Positions 11,751-23,840 of a DNA stretch of 64,000 bases are shown here, one piece after another. The notes under the pieces are model-generated. The model saw only the letters and a list, made by a program, of their open reading frames with translations. It was not told where the DNA came from and did not search any database. Source of the DNA: Osmia lignaria lignaria (lineage: Eukaryota; Arthropoda; Insecta; Hymenoptera; Megachilidae); assembly GCF_051020975.1 (NCBI RefSeq), contig NC_135038.1, positions 3,656,001 to 3,720,000 of the forward strand. Reading direction: 5' to 3'. The position numbers were made by a program, and so were the translations under genes. How positions within the stretch are numbered: the first letter of the stretch is position 1; the number at the start of each line of letters is the position of its first letter.

Positions 11751-11810
11751 CTGTGCTTTCCCATCAAGCCTTCGGGTTGTAAGAGACTTCTTCATGTGGG
11801 AAATGCGCAG
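11751..11810 (+). ncRNA. Three-stem RNA module B1
   Basis: Outer stem CTGTGC...TTCCCA / TGGGAA...GCGCAG. Inner hairpin AGCC-TTCG-GGTT. Second hairpin AAGA-GACT-TCTT. The outer stem differs almost completely from its homologue B2 at 22053, yet both pair. Confidence 0.6.
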
Positions 11811-12001
11811 GGAAAAGTTTGAGCTTATAATTATTCTACTTTTGTCTTTTCTATCCTTTCATTCTTCTCATACTTCTCAATTCTTTTCTTAGTTAAAACC
11901 CCTCCTTGAAACTATCGTCGTGCTCAACTGCGTAGTAACAGAAACGTGTGATAGAAAAACTCGGCTTCGACCGAGGAGAGGTATCATAAACACCGTTCGC
12001 G

Positions 12002-12053
12002 GCGCGGTTAGCCAGTGCTTCGCATTGTAGGGGTCTCCTCAGGCTAACTGCGC
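12002..12053 (+). ncRNA. Three-stem RNA module C1
   Basis: Outer stem GCGCGGTTAGCC / GGCTAACTGCGC (12 pairs). Inner hairpin AGTG-CTTCG-CATT. Second hairpin AGGG-GTC-TCCT. Preceded at 11961-11977 by a separate hairpin CTCGG/CCGAG. Confidence 0.6.
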
Positions 12054-12593
12054 AAAAACGCAAAGATTACGTTATTACCGAGATTAACATCGATACTCTC
12101 CTCTTTTTCACGCGTGGGCGCCAGGCGGTCCCTAACCCGATCGCGTGTATGAATTGATTGCTGGAATAAGAACGCCAAGCAATCCAGCTTGTTGAATATT
12201 TGTATGAATGCGAGAGCGAGGAATGAGAACCCTTGCAGGCAAACGTTAGCAAGCGTTCGAGGACTGTTTAGAGGCAAAGGGTTGTACGGGGCAATAAAAG
12301 TCTTTGTATCGAATTCCGAGAATTTGCCTGAAACCGAAAACCTAACGGTAATTTTCGAATGGCGAGAACGTTCTCGAAGCAACTACGTCGCAATGTGTAA
12401 TAACGAATATTCGATTAATAATGGAAACCTGTCGTTATTAAAAAATAGCAATCGAACACCGAATGCCTTATATCGAGCGTACCGGCGCAATTCATATTGT
12501 TGATCGATTTCTCTGCGAACAAATGACTAGATATTTTAATATCGCGAATTTGTGTGGGTGACGATTGTTTCGACTACGAATACGTTATCAGGG

Positions 12594-12645
12594 ACGACCT
12601 GTAAAGCCCTTCCGGGGGTTGTAAGAGTCACTTCGTTCAGGTCGT
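12594..12645 (+). ncRNA. Three-stem RNA module D1
   Basis: Outer stem ACGACCTG / CAGGTCGT (8 pairs). Inner hairpin AGCCC / GGGTT. The second hairpin is weaker (AAG/CTT). Confidence 0.5.
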
Positions 12646-13480
12646 TACCTTGCGGATAGAAACCGCCTAAAATTTGATTTTCCATTATATCCGGTCGAGG
12701 TAGTCGTCCTACAGTAAACATATATTTTCACATTGCAAATACGGGTAATAATTACAATAGAAGCTCTCATTGTAAACCAAAGGTTAGACATTTTTCCGAT
12801 TTTCATTTATATTATTAACGTACAATAGGTTAAGCATCTTTACCCTTGTTCAAACAGTATTGTTATTAATTGAATTTACTTAACAGTGATTAACAGAAAT
12901 CAAATAGAATCATTTTAGTATTCAAACAATAGTCATTGCAAAATTCAGTTCTGTTAGCTTCAATAATTATTTTTGAATTAAATTACTTTTTTTTTGCACA
13001 CTAAATTGCATTCACATTTCTTTCAAGTTCCATTTTGTATCATCTCCTTTATCATTTTACATTTTAAATCCACGCATACCAACACAAGGTTTCAAGGAGG
13101 GACCCGTATGGGACCCAGAGCACTGACGAACCCAACGGAAATAAACACTATCTAATTTTCCGTCTTTTAATTTTGTTCTGACCGTAGAGGACGCTTCCGC
13201 GTCATACGCGGTCAGAACTGGTGGCAGCGATACCTTTCTCATCGCCCAAAAATAAGAATAATTTCATCTTTCTTTTACGTTGCGCGCTCACGCAACGCGC
13301 AACGTAACAAATAAAATACAAAAAAAAACATAGAAGCAATCAATTTTAATCAAATTTCTCTTTCAGGTAATAAATATAAGGTCTTTTTGATTCATTATAT
13401 CTTAAAAAAAAACATATTTCTTAAATAACTTTAGAACAACAAGTAATAAACTGGAACCCCTGTTTTTACTCATTCGAAAA

Positions 13481-13671
13481 AAGGCGAGTAGCCCCGGATA
13501 TCTTCAGCGAAACTAAAATTTATATAATGACCTAATTTGCTTGGTGTGCATACAATTACTGGTTTGCAATTGTTTTTTAAGCACAGAAGCCATGTTGTCA
13601 TATGTCATTTGTATTTCTATATGACGTAACAATAAAGATATAAAAATGTCCGGGACTACCCGCCTTTCCCT
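13481..13671. mobile_element. Short MITE with GGCGRGTAGCCCCGG ends
   Basis: Starts with AAAGGCGAGTAGCCCCGGAT and ends with the inverse TGTCCGGGACTACCCGCCTT. About 190 bp, AT-rich centre, no coding. A third copy of the terminus lies at 11587. Target duplication not identified. Confidence 0.5.
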
Positions 13672-13770
13672 TATTTGTAGGATACCGTAAGGTGGTTTTG
13701 CGTTTCTATTGGTTAGGTAATAACTATAAACCAAAGAAAATATATTGGTCGAATTTAGATAGTTAATAAA

Positions 13771-13899
13771 AATGCTGTAATTGATCTTGGCAAAAAGAAT
13801 TTTGTAAAAGGCCAAATTTACGTCGCTTTTAGTCGTATCAAAAGCTTAGATGGTCTAGCTTTATCTGATTTAGCACCAAACGAACCGAATTGCAATTGA
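13771..13899 (+). pseudogene. PIF1/Helitron helicase C-terminal scrap
   Basis: The open frame reads AVIDLGKKNFVKGQIYVAFS, then RIKSLDGLALSDL, ending at TGA 13897. This follows the C-terminal signature of PIF1-type helicases (A-V-D-LG-x-F-x-GQ-YVA-SR-x-SL-GL), which in insects is most often carried by Helitrons. Everything N-terminal is lost, cut off near the MITE that ends at 13671. It may instead be a fragment of a host PIF1-like gene, but the small size and setting favour a TE relic. Confidence 0.65.
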
Positions 13900-16152
13900 A
13901 CAAATATTTTGTTGTTATTGCTTTAGCATTTATTGGTTAAACGGAAATTGAAATGTGAAGTCAAACAATCAATATTTGAAAAGTTTATTTTATTTATAAA
14001 TTGAGGAAACGATTCGATCGCTGTTGATCTTTCATGTTTGATTCCATCAGTTTTCGTTCTCTTGCTGTCTCGTTTTATTGGCGTAGTAATTGAAATACAT
14101 ATATGGTTCTTCCTGTTTATCCCACATTTCAATCTTTAATTAAATGTTGAATCAATGGAATAAAGACAGATTGCAAAATCACAGCTCTTTGAACTGCCGT
14201 TTCTCGTCAAGTGGAATTTTTGGCAAAAATTAATAGAGTAAAAGAAAGAAATATTAGTTAGAATCTACATAAATGTGTAAGACTCGGGCAAAAAGAGACG
14301 TTTTAACTTTAGAATAAATATTTAATAGGTGTTTAATTATTATAAGAGTCGTCACAATACTGCCTTTCTGGCAGCCACACCGCGTTGATTTCGCGATTAA
14401 ACAGAAGACAGTCTATTAAGCATAACCGTGCCTATAGAATAATATATAGGGCGATCACAAAACCCGATTACAGAACAGAAAAGAAATTTTCTAAAGAATT
14501 TGACAGAATAAAAAAAGATTATTGAAGCATTTTATTTGCAATCAGGTCGGAAACTAAGAGCGTGTAAAAATTCGCTCTTTCCCTCCTCACTGTCTTCCCC
14601 CATCTAGGCGACTAGCCAGGGCTGCGCTATGCGCTTGACCGCTTCACTTACATATGTACCGAGTCTTGATGCGACACAATCATTATAACACAAAAAGTTT
14701 AAATATAAATACGTATATAAAGATATATTCTGCATTTTATAATTCACGCGTCCAGAATTTCCCAAACGATCTCGACAGTTTCATTTTATTCGTTCGCCGG
14801 TCGTATGCCATATGCAATTCTAATTAGTAAACGTTATTTATTTCTTAATGTTACACGACAACCTAAATTAAATGTCAATCGTTGCAGCTTGTCACGGAAT
14901 TTATAATTACTTTTCACGAACCGTGTTTAAAGGGACAAAAGAATGGAAAAAGTATCAGATCAAACGAAGAAAGGGACTTGTTTGTAGGCATTTTGTACCG
15001 TAAGGGTTATAGTGTAACAGCTGTCAGTAACAGTTGACCAGCTCATGCAGGAACAAAGAATGATATTTTCGTGGATGTTTTTGGTTGTTTATAAAAACGG
15101 AATCAGTTTGCAACGAGATGCGAAAATGTAAGCGAGCGTTTGAGTCAAATAATTTAATAAACTATTATTTTTGCACCGCTAAACCGTCCTACATAGTCAA
15201 AGTAGAACTAAACTTTATTGAACTCGATTTTCGTTTTATGTATCTTCGATACGATTGAGGCTATATGTAAAAGGTTATGTAGGTAATATCAGGAATTCGA
15301 CATCCTGAGACTTGACGCATTGTCGTTGTTAACAATAGGAGGTGTTGATATCTTGGAATTAATGTTATCTTGGAATTGGGTAGGAACTCATTGTTGTGTT
15401 TCGTATGACAAGCTATTTCTGGAATTGCATAAGACGTTTGGTGTCACAGTTAACCAGATTGTCGTATTAACAGATAGAATAGACAACTTACCAAACTCGA
15501 TGTTAAACAATACAAGATATTATATATATTTGCTTTGATAGATGTGCTGAACGTTGTCTAGGAATCTGGAAAACGAAGAAGGATGAGAACTCTGTCACAT
15601 ACGCATTTTCGCGATCACTGTTGGCCTTTACTACGGTGTTACGATTACAACGATTATTGACCCGATAATCGATTATACAAAATTACAATGCGACGCGAGA
15701 AAAAAGAAAAATAATTTATACAGAACGAAACACGATTTAAAAACGAAAGAAAAGGATAGATAATTGAAGAGTATGAAGATGTTTACGTATTCGTTTGAGT
15801 CTTTGCCGCGAAACGCGAATTAACACTATAATTAACGCGAGTACGTCGACAACTCGGGCTCCCCGTCACGTACCTTACGATTTTTCGACGAAGAGTGATT
15901 TGCTTCAGTCAGCGATCTAGTCGCAGGATTCGACTTCCGATCGGTACCCCGCGTGAGGACATCATTTAGCAAATCATAGTACGCGTCGAAGGAGAACGCC
16001 CATCCGTGATTGGTTCGTCGTGGCGTGCTACCCGAATTCTCATCCCTTATTGACTTCGTTTTCTTACTCTGTCTCTAGTTGTCTATTCTTTTCTAATTCT
16101 ATCAACGGTTTTCCTTCGTCGCAAATTCTCTGGAATGTTCGAATTCTATATA
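13900..16152. other. Unassigned, mostly AT-rich; possible LINE linker at 14390-14530
   Basis: No supported gene. One frame around 14393-14530 stays open for about 44 codons and is rich in Arg, Lys and aromatic residues, ending EKKFSKEFDRIKKDY before a stop. It looks like the linker before a LINE reverse transcriptase but has no catalytic motif. The rest shows nothing recognisable. Confidence 0.3.
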
Positions 16153-16787
16153 CAGGGTGTTACCTGTAACGTTTCTCACGATTTTTCATCCACTTGCAGC
16201 CATCCCACAAAAAAAAGTTTAGAACAAGAGTTGCAGGGTATGAAGTGCATAATAGATATCAGTAGAAGAAATTTCGAAAACAGTTTGTTTTGATGGCAAA
16301 TAGGACCATATATTTTTTTTGTTTACCATATTTAGAGGACATCGAGACGAATTCAAAATACATATTACATGATATTTTTACTAACATATTACTTGATTTA
16401 CAGAAGTGGAAATGTGAAATATTTAGCTTTTCATCGTATTTGACTTTGACAGTGTAAACATTATTTGACCCCGAAGAGATTACTGAATGTAAACACGGAA
16501 TGTTGCTTCGTCGCAATTGTTATTTCGTCTTTGTAGTTCCTTCGTTAGTCTACTTTTGTTTCCACACAAGATCGTACTTCCAATATTTGGTGCAAAGTAA
16601 TCGTTTGCAACAATGTGTTCTTTTTCTAATTCCGAGAAAGTTGAAATGATGTTAAATAAAGTGCATTTTTCTTATGTTCTAGTCGTGTGCAACTCTGCAT
16701 ACCCTGCAACTCTTGTTCTAAACTTTTTTTTGTCAGATGGCTGCAAGTGTGTGAAAAATCGTGAGTAACGTTACAGGTAACACCCTG
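16153..16787. mobile_element. Mariner-type MITE (CAGGGTGTTACC ends)
   Basis: Ends are CAGGGTGTTACCTGTAACG and its inverse, with about 90 bp of inverted repeat on each side and TA on both flanks (16151-16152, 16788-16789). TA duplication and CAGGGTG ends match Tc1/mariner-type elements. No intact transposase in the 635 bp. Confidence 0.8.
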
Positions 16788-16805
16788 TAGATTTTAATAA
16801 AATAT

Positions 16806-17160
16806 TGTTCAATTCCGGGTTGGAGAATAAAAACCTACACTTTAAAACTTAAACGTTTATTCTACGAACGGCAAGAACCGCACGCTGGTACTGACTACAG
16901 AAATCTGACAAGACGTTTTGGGATACAAGTATATATAGGGTAAGAGTGGGTAACCGATGATCAGCGGATGGGCAAAGTACAAGGGGCAAGATGAGTAACT
17001 GGGTAGAAGAAGCTAGATGAATTAGGACTATGAGTGATCAAGGTACAAGGGATAGGATGAGTAACTGACAATGAGTACAGGAGGCTAGATGAGCTGGAAC
17101 TATGACTAGGATGTGTTTGTGTTGGGATATCTTTGTTGGCAGTGAGTTGGTCATATAACA
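16806..17160 (-). mobile_element. Solo LTR with 4-bp ATAT duplication
   Basis: The segment starts TGTTCAATTCC and ends CATATAACA, flanked by ATAT at 16802-16805 and 17161-17164. On the minus strand it has TATATATA followed by AATAAA, the order of a promoter and poly(A) signal, so the LTR reads leftward. It contains a diverged tandem duplication of about 65 bp (16975-17105). No internal retroelement region adjoins it. Confidence 0.65.
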
Positions 17161-17164
17161 ATAT

Positions 17165-17738
17165 TTTAAGCGACGCGGCTGGTATATTTTACATTCCAAT
17201 AATGGCAAATTACACTGGTCAACGAAAGGGTTATATCACGGTGTTCTATTTCGCGACGATCAATTCATTACTGATTATTCGGCAGTAACTATTCGTTGTT
17301 AACGTTATTAATGTTTTACGCGGGTTTGCGCGGCAGAGAGATCGATGTTTCATGACAAATCGTTAGTTAATAATTTTTCGACAACAATTCATGCATTTCA
17401 ACGCGGGTTTTACGCGTTATTCATTCCGTTATTAATCGTTATTAAATACGTTCTGGAATATTCCTTTGCTTGAACATTTGGCAAGATTTCCGTTACCAGG
17501 TAAATTGTTACAATACATGTTTATTGCCCTATTCGACCCTTATTCTAAACGTTCTTGAACGTTCGTCGACGTTTGTCAAGCTCTCAGTGGTTGTCACGCA
17601 AACCTTTCATCTCATACAACCATTCTTTCTTTCATGCATTTTGATCAAATCGCTTTTATAATTTTATTGCATTCATCCTCGCGTGGAAGAACCGGCTGAC
17701 GCATCTATTACAGGTAGGAGAGGTATCTGGTCGAGGTA
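17165..17738. other. Unassigned AT-rich sequence
   Basis: Nothing recognised on either strand. Confidence 0.5.
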
Positions 17739-17946
17739 CAGGGTGATTCTCTCGCTACGCAAGACAAAAGCCGTACCGCACAATGGAACCCCTGCTGTTC
17801 CGTTTCTTGTCTTCGTCTCAGCCATAAACACACACAGAGCAGTTTTGGATCTGGCGATATGGCCTCTAGGTCTGTTTACCTGCAAAAACAGTAGGGTTCG
17901 ATTGTGCGGCACGGCTTTTATCTTGCGTAGCGAGAGAATCACACTG
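17739..17946. mobile_element. Mariner-type MITE, 208 bp
   Basis: Ends CAGGGTGATTCTCTCGCTAC and inverse, about 60 bp of inverted repeat, flanked by TA (17737-17738 and 17947-17948). The open frames on both strands are a by-product of the palindrome. Confidence 0.8.
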
Positions 17947-17967
17947 TATATAAATTATATTTGTTGC

Positions 17968-18140
17968 GTCTGTATAGGAAAAATTCTATGTATTGTACGA
18001 AAGTTTTTAATTAATATCTCGGAAACTAATAGGAAGCCGAAGATACCACTTTGTATTTGGGGTCCCCTCCCCCCTCCCCCCTCCTCCTCAAAATTTCATC
18101 TTGATCGACGTCTTTTCGTATTCGGAACTACAGCCATTTT
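17968..18140 (+). repeat. Dispersed repeat 'R', copy 1
   Basis: Contains a GGGGTCCCCTCCCCCCTCCC tract and ATCTCGGAAACTAATAGGAA. Matches 51166-51345 in inverse orientation over about 170 bp. Family unknown; no coding. Confidence 0.65.
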
Positions 18141-18149
18141 TAGTTGTTG

Positions 18150-20914
18150 TTTAAAATGAATTCGAAACCTAATCTCTTGTCGCCTGTCATAATGTAAAAA
18201 AGGAAATTCTAAGCATTTTAAACAACAAATAAAAATTATTTAAATGGAATAATTAATAAATGTTTGAATTGGATGCTACGTTAATGATGAAAAATTTAAA
18301 AACAATTTAAATGAAACTTACCCATTCGTTTCTAAATTAACCTGCTACGCTGAAAGCAGATAATTCCACTGGGTCACTGTGTCGATCCTGAACATTCAAG
18401 GAGGGAACACATTACGAAGAACAGCTGATTTCCAGACGAGATCATTGAACTCACTCAACCACACGGTCACAATCACTTTTCACAGAATTTTCTTTCAGGT
18501 AAATAAACATTTTTATTTACTGTCACGTTGCTATTGCACTGGATACAAATGAAAAACGTAATATTCCGCACGTTTTCACGACGTTATTGGTTTTTCTTTC
18601 CAATTTCAAATAGGACTTCATATGGATCAGTATTACTAAAAAACATAAGAACATTAAGAGCATATAAATAGTATAAAATATAATATAATATAAAATAAAA
18701 AATATAATAAAATATTGCATTACATAAATAGAAAATAAATTTAAATTATTACTTATGACAAAAAATAATAGCTTTTCTATTATTTCCTTTTTTTATATTT
18801 AAATCTATATTAATAAATTTTAGTATGTAATATAATCTCATTGTAATAAATAATTTTAGTAGTCTCCTATCGTCTATCTTTTGCATCCTTTTGAAAGAGA
18901 CGTACTTGGGTTTTCAAACATTTGGATGTCTGTTGTGGAAAATATTTGTCTAGGAGTGCATCTATTTTCAATAGTTAAATTGTTTATGCAGTTTATTTCT
19001 ACATTTAAGCTTCTCGAACTTGATTCTTCATATGCAACATATCATATCATATATGTTAATAAACGTCAAATTGAAAGAGTTCGAGACGCGCATTCCAGGG
19101 AGGTTCTGGGGTAAGTGCCATGCCGTTCCTCATGGTCCTCCTACCAGAAGGTGCAAGATCTTCCCCACTCCGTGGCCAGATCCTTCTAGAACACCCTTAT
19201 CTCTTTACACGTGCCATGCGGCATCACGACTTCGAGTCATCGGCCACACGCGCGTTCCCCTGAAGATCGGCGATCAAACTACCTATCGCTGATCCATAAA
19301 CAAACATCCGCGACTCTTAGAATTCGTCGCGCCTCGAGTATCAACTACCGCCGGCCCAAGTCCGGTGACAGACATATGGCTCGGGGTATCGATAGCCTAA
19401 AGAATCCTGAGAAATCCTTGAAAAGCAGGTCAAAGCCCCAAATGCATTGATCCTGCCACGTGTCAACCCTTGCACGAGTGTTGACGCTAACATATGTATA
19501 TAATTCCAGGAAATACAAAAAGTAAATTTTAGTAAATACTAAAGCAAACAGAAACATGACTGTTATAATTTGCCATTTGTGTAAGTGCAATGTGATATAT
19601 GCCTTGTATTTAATAATTACATTATTGAATGAGAAATTGTGTATCAGTGATGTGTTGTGTTAGTGTTCACTTATGTTTGCTGAATATATTATTGTAATAT
19701 TATTATACTTTTTTTGTAAATAACTTACCATTATTTCTCACAATGGAACTTGGAACAGTATGTGGCTGTAATCTTGTTCTCGTATAATTTAAAAACATAT
19801 TTGTTGCAAAATGAAGCTTACATACTCTATAACCATTATAGAGTTGTGTGACTGTCTTTAAAAGCAATTCTTCTTTGTTACAGGCTAATACCCACAATTT
19901 TGACCTTTATACAATACAATATCTACCTCTTGCATTTATATTTTATATCTATGTATAACTACTGAATTTACTGATTTTACTGATTTATAAAGATTAAGAC
20001 TTTTATTAGAACAAAGGCTTGTATTGAAGAAAATGACGATGAAGGTGAAGGACGCGTGCCTTTAACCTTTTGGTCGCGTAGAACAGAGTAGAATGGGACA
20101 TAATGGGGGTGCATCGAGGCGAGAGCGTCAGGCCCAGAGCACCCTAAGAAAGAGGGAGCGGTTGGAGAGATTGTTTCCACCTGGTGCCGGTAGATGGCAC
20201 GAGAATCGAGGGTGCCATATTGTTGGTTGTGCGATTCGGTCATGCGCGAGAGACAATTATTAGTACTCTTTTTGGTAGAGTGATCCTATTGGTCTTTCTT
20301 ATACCGTGCTTATGCCCCACTCCTCAATTTTCACGACGCGTCGCACAATCGAGTCATGTTTCTACGTGACGTAAAGGCGGGATTTCCTATGTGCGTCGGT
20401 CGCATGCGTCTGTGGATGTGCTTATTCAATTTTTTTCTACTGAATGCATGCGTCTTAAAAGAATATAGCTACAAGTCAGTAGAAACAATCGAACAAGCAC
20501 GTCCGCCGAACGCAGCCGCATGCGATCGACGCACACGAGTCGTTGTCGGCCGTAGTGCGTTCTTTCCTTTAATTATGGTGTGACGCATATGTACTTACCC
20601 CACCATTCTAGCTGTGTATGGACTTTCCTCTTTCAACCGGCAGCCCCGTTACATACAATATTGATCGGTTAGTAGAATAAACTGCCCTGTGCACGTCTAC
20701 TCGAGCAAAGACTGCCCGTGCCTAGTCTCGAAGCTCTTGGGCGTGCGCGATTAGGCGTACCAGAATTTTCAGTAAGACACGATTTCGAGGTTGCGTATTT
20801 CATTCCAGAGCTATGATAAAATATATTTATATATTTGAAAAATTGCTGAAATTTTGTAAATAAAATCCCAACAAAATTCGGCTTTCTCAAAACCCTGCCT
20901 ATCTAGGATCTTTT
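18150..20914. other. Unassigned, AT-rich with GC-rich islands
   Basis: 18500-18880 is almost pure A/T with simple-sequence tracts. 19080-19480 and 20040-20600 are GC-richer and hold overlapping short frames on both strands without family resemblance. They may be decayed LTR or leader sequence. TTCAAGGAGGGA at 18396 resembles the block near the 3' end of the TGTTACGT elements, but no module accompanies it. Confidence 0.35.
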
Positions 20915-21289
20915 TCGAAAAAATTAACAAATTCTGACACCTGTAACAATCTTTTTCTCTAACGGTTCTAACTCTAGTGAGGGAACAAGTTGTGCTGTAA
21001 TTTTTCAAAACGAACAGAATTTTTTTAGACTTCGAGACATTTATTCAAGTTTTTTTGTGAAGCATTCGCTATCTTATCTGCTTTAAAGCTAATTATCAGT
21101 TCCAATGATTCCAATTTTATAATATTTTCAGATTCCAAAAGTGTCCTTACTAGTTTAACAAATAGAAACAATCAAGAACCCATAATACAAAAATATATTC
21201 AACTTTTAGTATCGATCATTAACCGTATAAATAAAGATGTTATATTTATCTGGATATCCTCACATATTGGTATTTCTGGTAATGAAATA
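20915..21289 (+). pseudogene. LINE ORF2 RNase H domain, 5' half (interrupted)
   Basis: The reading frame shows an RNase H domain: FSNGSNSSEGTSCAVIFQ, then CEAFAILSALKLI, FIIFSDSKSVLTSL, and IFIWISSHIGISGNEI. The order TDGS, E, DS, W-SH-GI-GNE is that of the C-terminal RNase H of I/R1-type LINEs. The first catalytic Asp is changed (TDGS to SNGS). The frame breaks at 21289, where the TA-flanked element begins, and resumes at 25240. Reverse transcriptase and endonuclease are not present upstream, so the LINE copy is 5'-truncated. Confidence 0.75.
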
Positions 21290-21838
21290 CCCAGATAGCA
21301 CCGTACATCCCAGGGACGTCCGTTTTATGTCCAGATTATGTCCGAACGTTCAACGTCCATTTTGAACATCCTTGGGTCTACAACATGTCCACAAGACGTA
21401 TATTTCGTATGTCCTAGGAACGTCCGTCTTGAAAGTCCTACGGACGTCCGTAAGGCGGACGTTTCGTCTGTCCTAGGAACGTCCATCTTGAAGGTCCTAC
21501 GGACATAGATGAGACGTATGTCCAAAATAGGGTAAAATGACCCGTACGTCACCCGCGCGGCGAGAACGACCGAAGTTTGGGGCCTGCTGTTTTATGATAA
21601 GGCCTAAACAGAAAACAGATCCCGGGCGCTGACAAACGATTGGCGGAATTGCCAACTTGAGAATATGACGAGCCACCATCGACACTTTTTCGTGAAACGT
21701 TGTTGCGACAAGACGTATAGCGAGTCGCCGTACACTTTGAGTGTGAATTTCAAGCGTTGACGATCGTCATATTACGAGTGAATATTAGTATTCCTTACTG
21801 GTGTTTATAGTGTGTTGACGAGTTTTTCTGCCATCTCA

Positions 21839-21850
21839 GGTAAGTGTCAC
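21839..21850 (+). other. Predicted splice donor of the TA-element gene
   Basis: CCATCTCAG|GTAAGTGTC is close to the consensus donor. It follows about 300 bp of GC-richer, promoter-like sequence. A 5' exon ending here is inferred; no coding frame is assigned to it. Confidence 0.4.
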
Positions 21851-21952
21851 TTTTTTCTTAATTAACTTAATTCCTTAATTTTTCTTAATTTTTTTTAATA
21901 ATAGGTAATAATGTATTACGTCCTGGCGGAAAATTTGAAATTTATCCGCCTT

Positions 21953-22005
21953 GCGTCCCTTATCAAGCCCTTTTGGGTTACGAGAATCTCTCATGTAAGG
22001 GGCGT
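21953..22005 (+). ncRNA. Three-stem RNA module A2
   Basis: Outer stem GCGTCCCTTA / TAAGGGGCGT. Inner hairpin AGCCC-TTTT-GGGTT. Second hairpin GAGA-ATC-TCTC, versus AGGA/TCCT in A1. Confidence 0.6.
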
Positions 22006-22052
22006 ACAGGCGGGTGTTTCGGTTTTCCGCCAACCTTTCTATTCCTCCTCGA

Positions 22053-22115
22053 CCTTGTACATTCTTGTCAAGCCTTTCGAGGTTACGAAGATTTCTCATG
22101 CAGGGGTGTACAAGG
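22053..22115 (+). ncRNA. Three-stem RNA module B2
   Basis: Outer stem CCTTGTACATTCTTG / CAGGGGTGTACAAGG, 15 continuous pairs with four G-T. Inner hairpin AGCCT-TTCG-AGGTT. The second hairpin is short (GAA/TTC). The outer stem shares little sequence with B1. Confidence 0.6.
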
Positions 22116-22263
22116 AAGAGTTTGAGCTTAATTCTTTTCAACAGTTTACGTGACCCTCCTTGAAACCATCGCCGTCAACCATAGTAATAGCTATAGAATA
22201 TATCAACGCACAAAAACTCGAGTTCACTCAAGGGAGACAGAGACGTTAGCATAAACATCAGCG

Positions 22264-22318
22264 CTACGCAGTTAGCCAGTGCTTCGCATTATGGGAATTT
22301 CCCCGGTTAACTGCGTAG
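22264..22318 (+). ncRNA. Three-stem RNA module C2
   Basis: Outer stem CTACGCAGTTAGCC / GGTTAACTGCGTAG, 14 pairs. Inner hairpin AGTG-CTTCG-CATT. Second hairpin GGGA-ATT-TCCC. Confidence 0.65.
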
Positions 22319-23708
22319 AAATAGGAAAACCGTGATAACTTCTTTTGTAGAACGCTCTCTCTCTCTTTATTGCACAAAGCGTTAGCCGGTACAACAAGGA
22401 TCACCATTACCTGATCGTAACGATAGTATGAGAGAGTGGATGGATGAAAATGAATTTAAACAATGAAAGTAAGAATTGAGAACCCCTACGAAAGCGAACG
22501 TCGCGAACGTTCGACCGCCGTTCGAAAATCAAGGGTCGTTCGAAGCAATAAACACTATTGTATCGAAATTCTAAGAACTGCCTAGCGATAACGGCAAATG
22601 TTGAACAAAGGAACGTTCTCGAAGGAACGTTCGCCGGATTGAAAATTGTTTAAAATTCATAGAATGCGAAATGCCGAATTCATCGAAGCTAATGTGCGAT
22701 AGATTGTTGTTAAATGCATAATTCGCAACGGCATTACAACCACCGTAAACGCATCGTCCGCTTTTAAACCTATTAAATTAGACTATCTTTATGGAAAATC
22801 AGGAAAGCGAATAATTTTGATCATAATATACGGATGACGGCTTCCTCTATCAAAACCTGTATATTTCAATTTCAAATCTCATTCTACAATTCAATCAAAT
22901 CAATAGTTATATTTCAATTAAATGCAGTTAATTAATTATACATATAAAGAGAAATACTGCGTAGTTTCTGAAAACCGTTGAAACTATCATGGCGACGAAG
23001 TAGAAAAGGAAGGAACACCAAAGAAAGGGGATGAAAGATCTTCGTCTAGCTCGCGCGTCTTAGCCAATCACCGGGCACGCGACGCTTCCGAAAACGAACT
23101 ACGATTCGCCAAACCGTCCCCTCCAAGGACGATGTTCGCGCGACGGGCCCTTCGACTATCGATCGCGCACGAAATTTGACACTCTTGATCGATCAATCGT
23201 AGGTACGTGATCGGGAGCCCGTGTGTCCGAGAGACAGAGTTATTCGGAAGTTCGCGATATTTTCTCTGCGGTAAAGTCCTCCGCGTAGCGAGGCAGAGTG
23301 CCGTGCGAGTTAAAATAATCGGAATTCTGAATAAGGACTCATAGACGCGCACGTAAAATCTTCTTTCTCCCTAATATTCTATCTTTTCTTTCTGTTTTTA
23401 AATCGTTTGCTCGCGTAGTATTTTCGTATTAACTTCATCTCGCGTAATTTTATATAATATTAATTGTAATTCGTAATTTTCGTTATTCGTTTGTCTCTCG
23501 TCGACGTACTCGTCCGTTATAATTTGTTTTTCCGCTGCGACAAGTGCAGTGATCGAAATCTTACCGTTCTTTGGTATTCCAGATCATCAATCGAATACAC
23601 AGAATCTTAGCAAGCGAAAATTATAATCTTGTTTCGTATTAAACAGCGTAACGGTAAGTCGATTCCATTACATTTCTCAATCACGACGTTATCAATTGGC
23701 AAAACGGG

Positions 23709-23757
23709 CGATCTGGTCCAGCCCTTCAGGGTTACGAGAGTATCTCAGGTCAGATCG
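23709..23757 (+). ncRNA. Three-stem RNA module D2
   Basis: Outer stem CGATCTGGTC / GGTCAGATCG. Inner hairpin AGCCC-TTCA-GGGTT. Second hairpin GAGA-GTA-TCTC. Confidence 0.6.
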
Positions 23758-23840
23758 TTCCATCACACGAGGTATTGACTGATTTTATTATTTTTCCCGT
23801 TTATTACAATCTCACAATTCCAATTTTTCCATCATCAAAG

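Larger units (their letters stand above)
11616..13309 (+). mobile_element. 'TGTTACGT' structured non-coding element, copy 1
   Basis: Bounded by TGTTACGTCC on the left and GCAACGTAACA on the right, so the ends are TG...CA and inverted over 8 bp. It shares ordered homologous blocks with 21912-24530: hairpin modules, a GCAATAAA signal (12290), CCCTCCTTGAAAC (11900-11912), TTCAAGGAGGGACCCGTA (13091), CTGGTGGCAG (13218) and a terminal hairpin (13275-13307). No protein is visible. TG...CA ends and a polyadenylation-like signal suggest a long solo LTR. CTGGTGGCAG resembles a gypsy primer site but lies inside the unit. No perfect target duplication was seen. Confidence 0.6.

Noticed and set aside
13275..13309. 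Terminal hairpin of copy 1 as a Helitron 3' end
   Set aside because: No CTRR after the hairpin, and the ends are inverted TG...CA.
14390..14530. LINE reverse transcriptase fragment
   Set aside because: Only a 44-codon charged frame without catalytic or fingers/palm motifs.
17673..18159. Frames of 89 and 158 codons on opposite strands
   Set aside because: They arise from the 208-bp palindromic MITE and the adjacent dispersed repeat.
19020..19450. Possible gag or host exon in a GC-rich island
   Set aside because: Two overlapping frames, neither with domain features or splice context.
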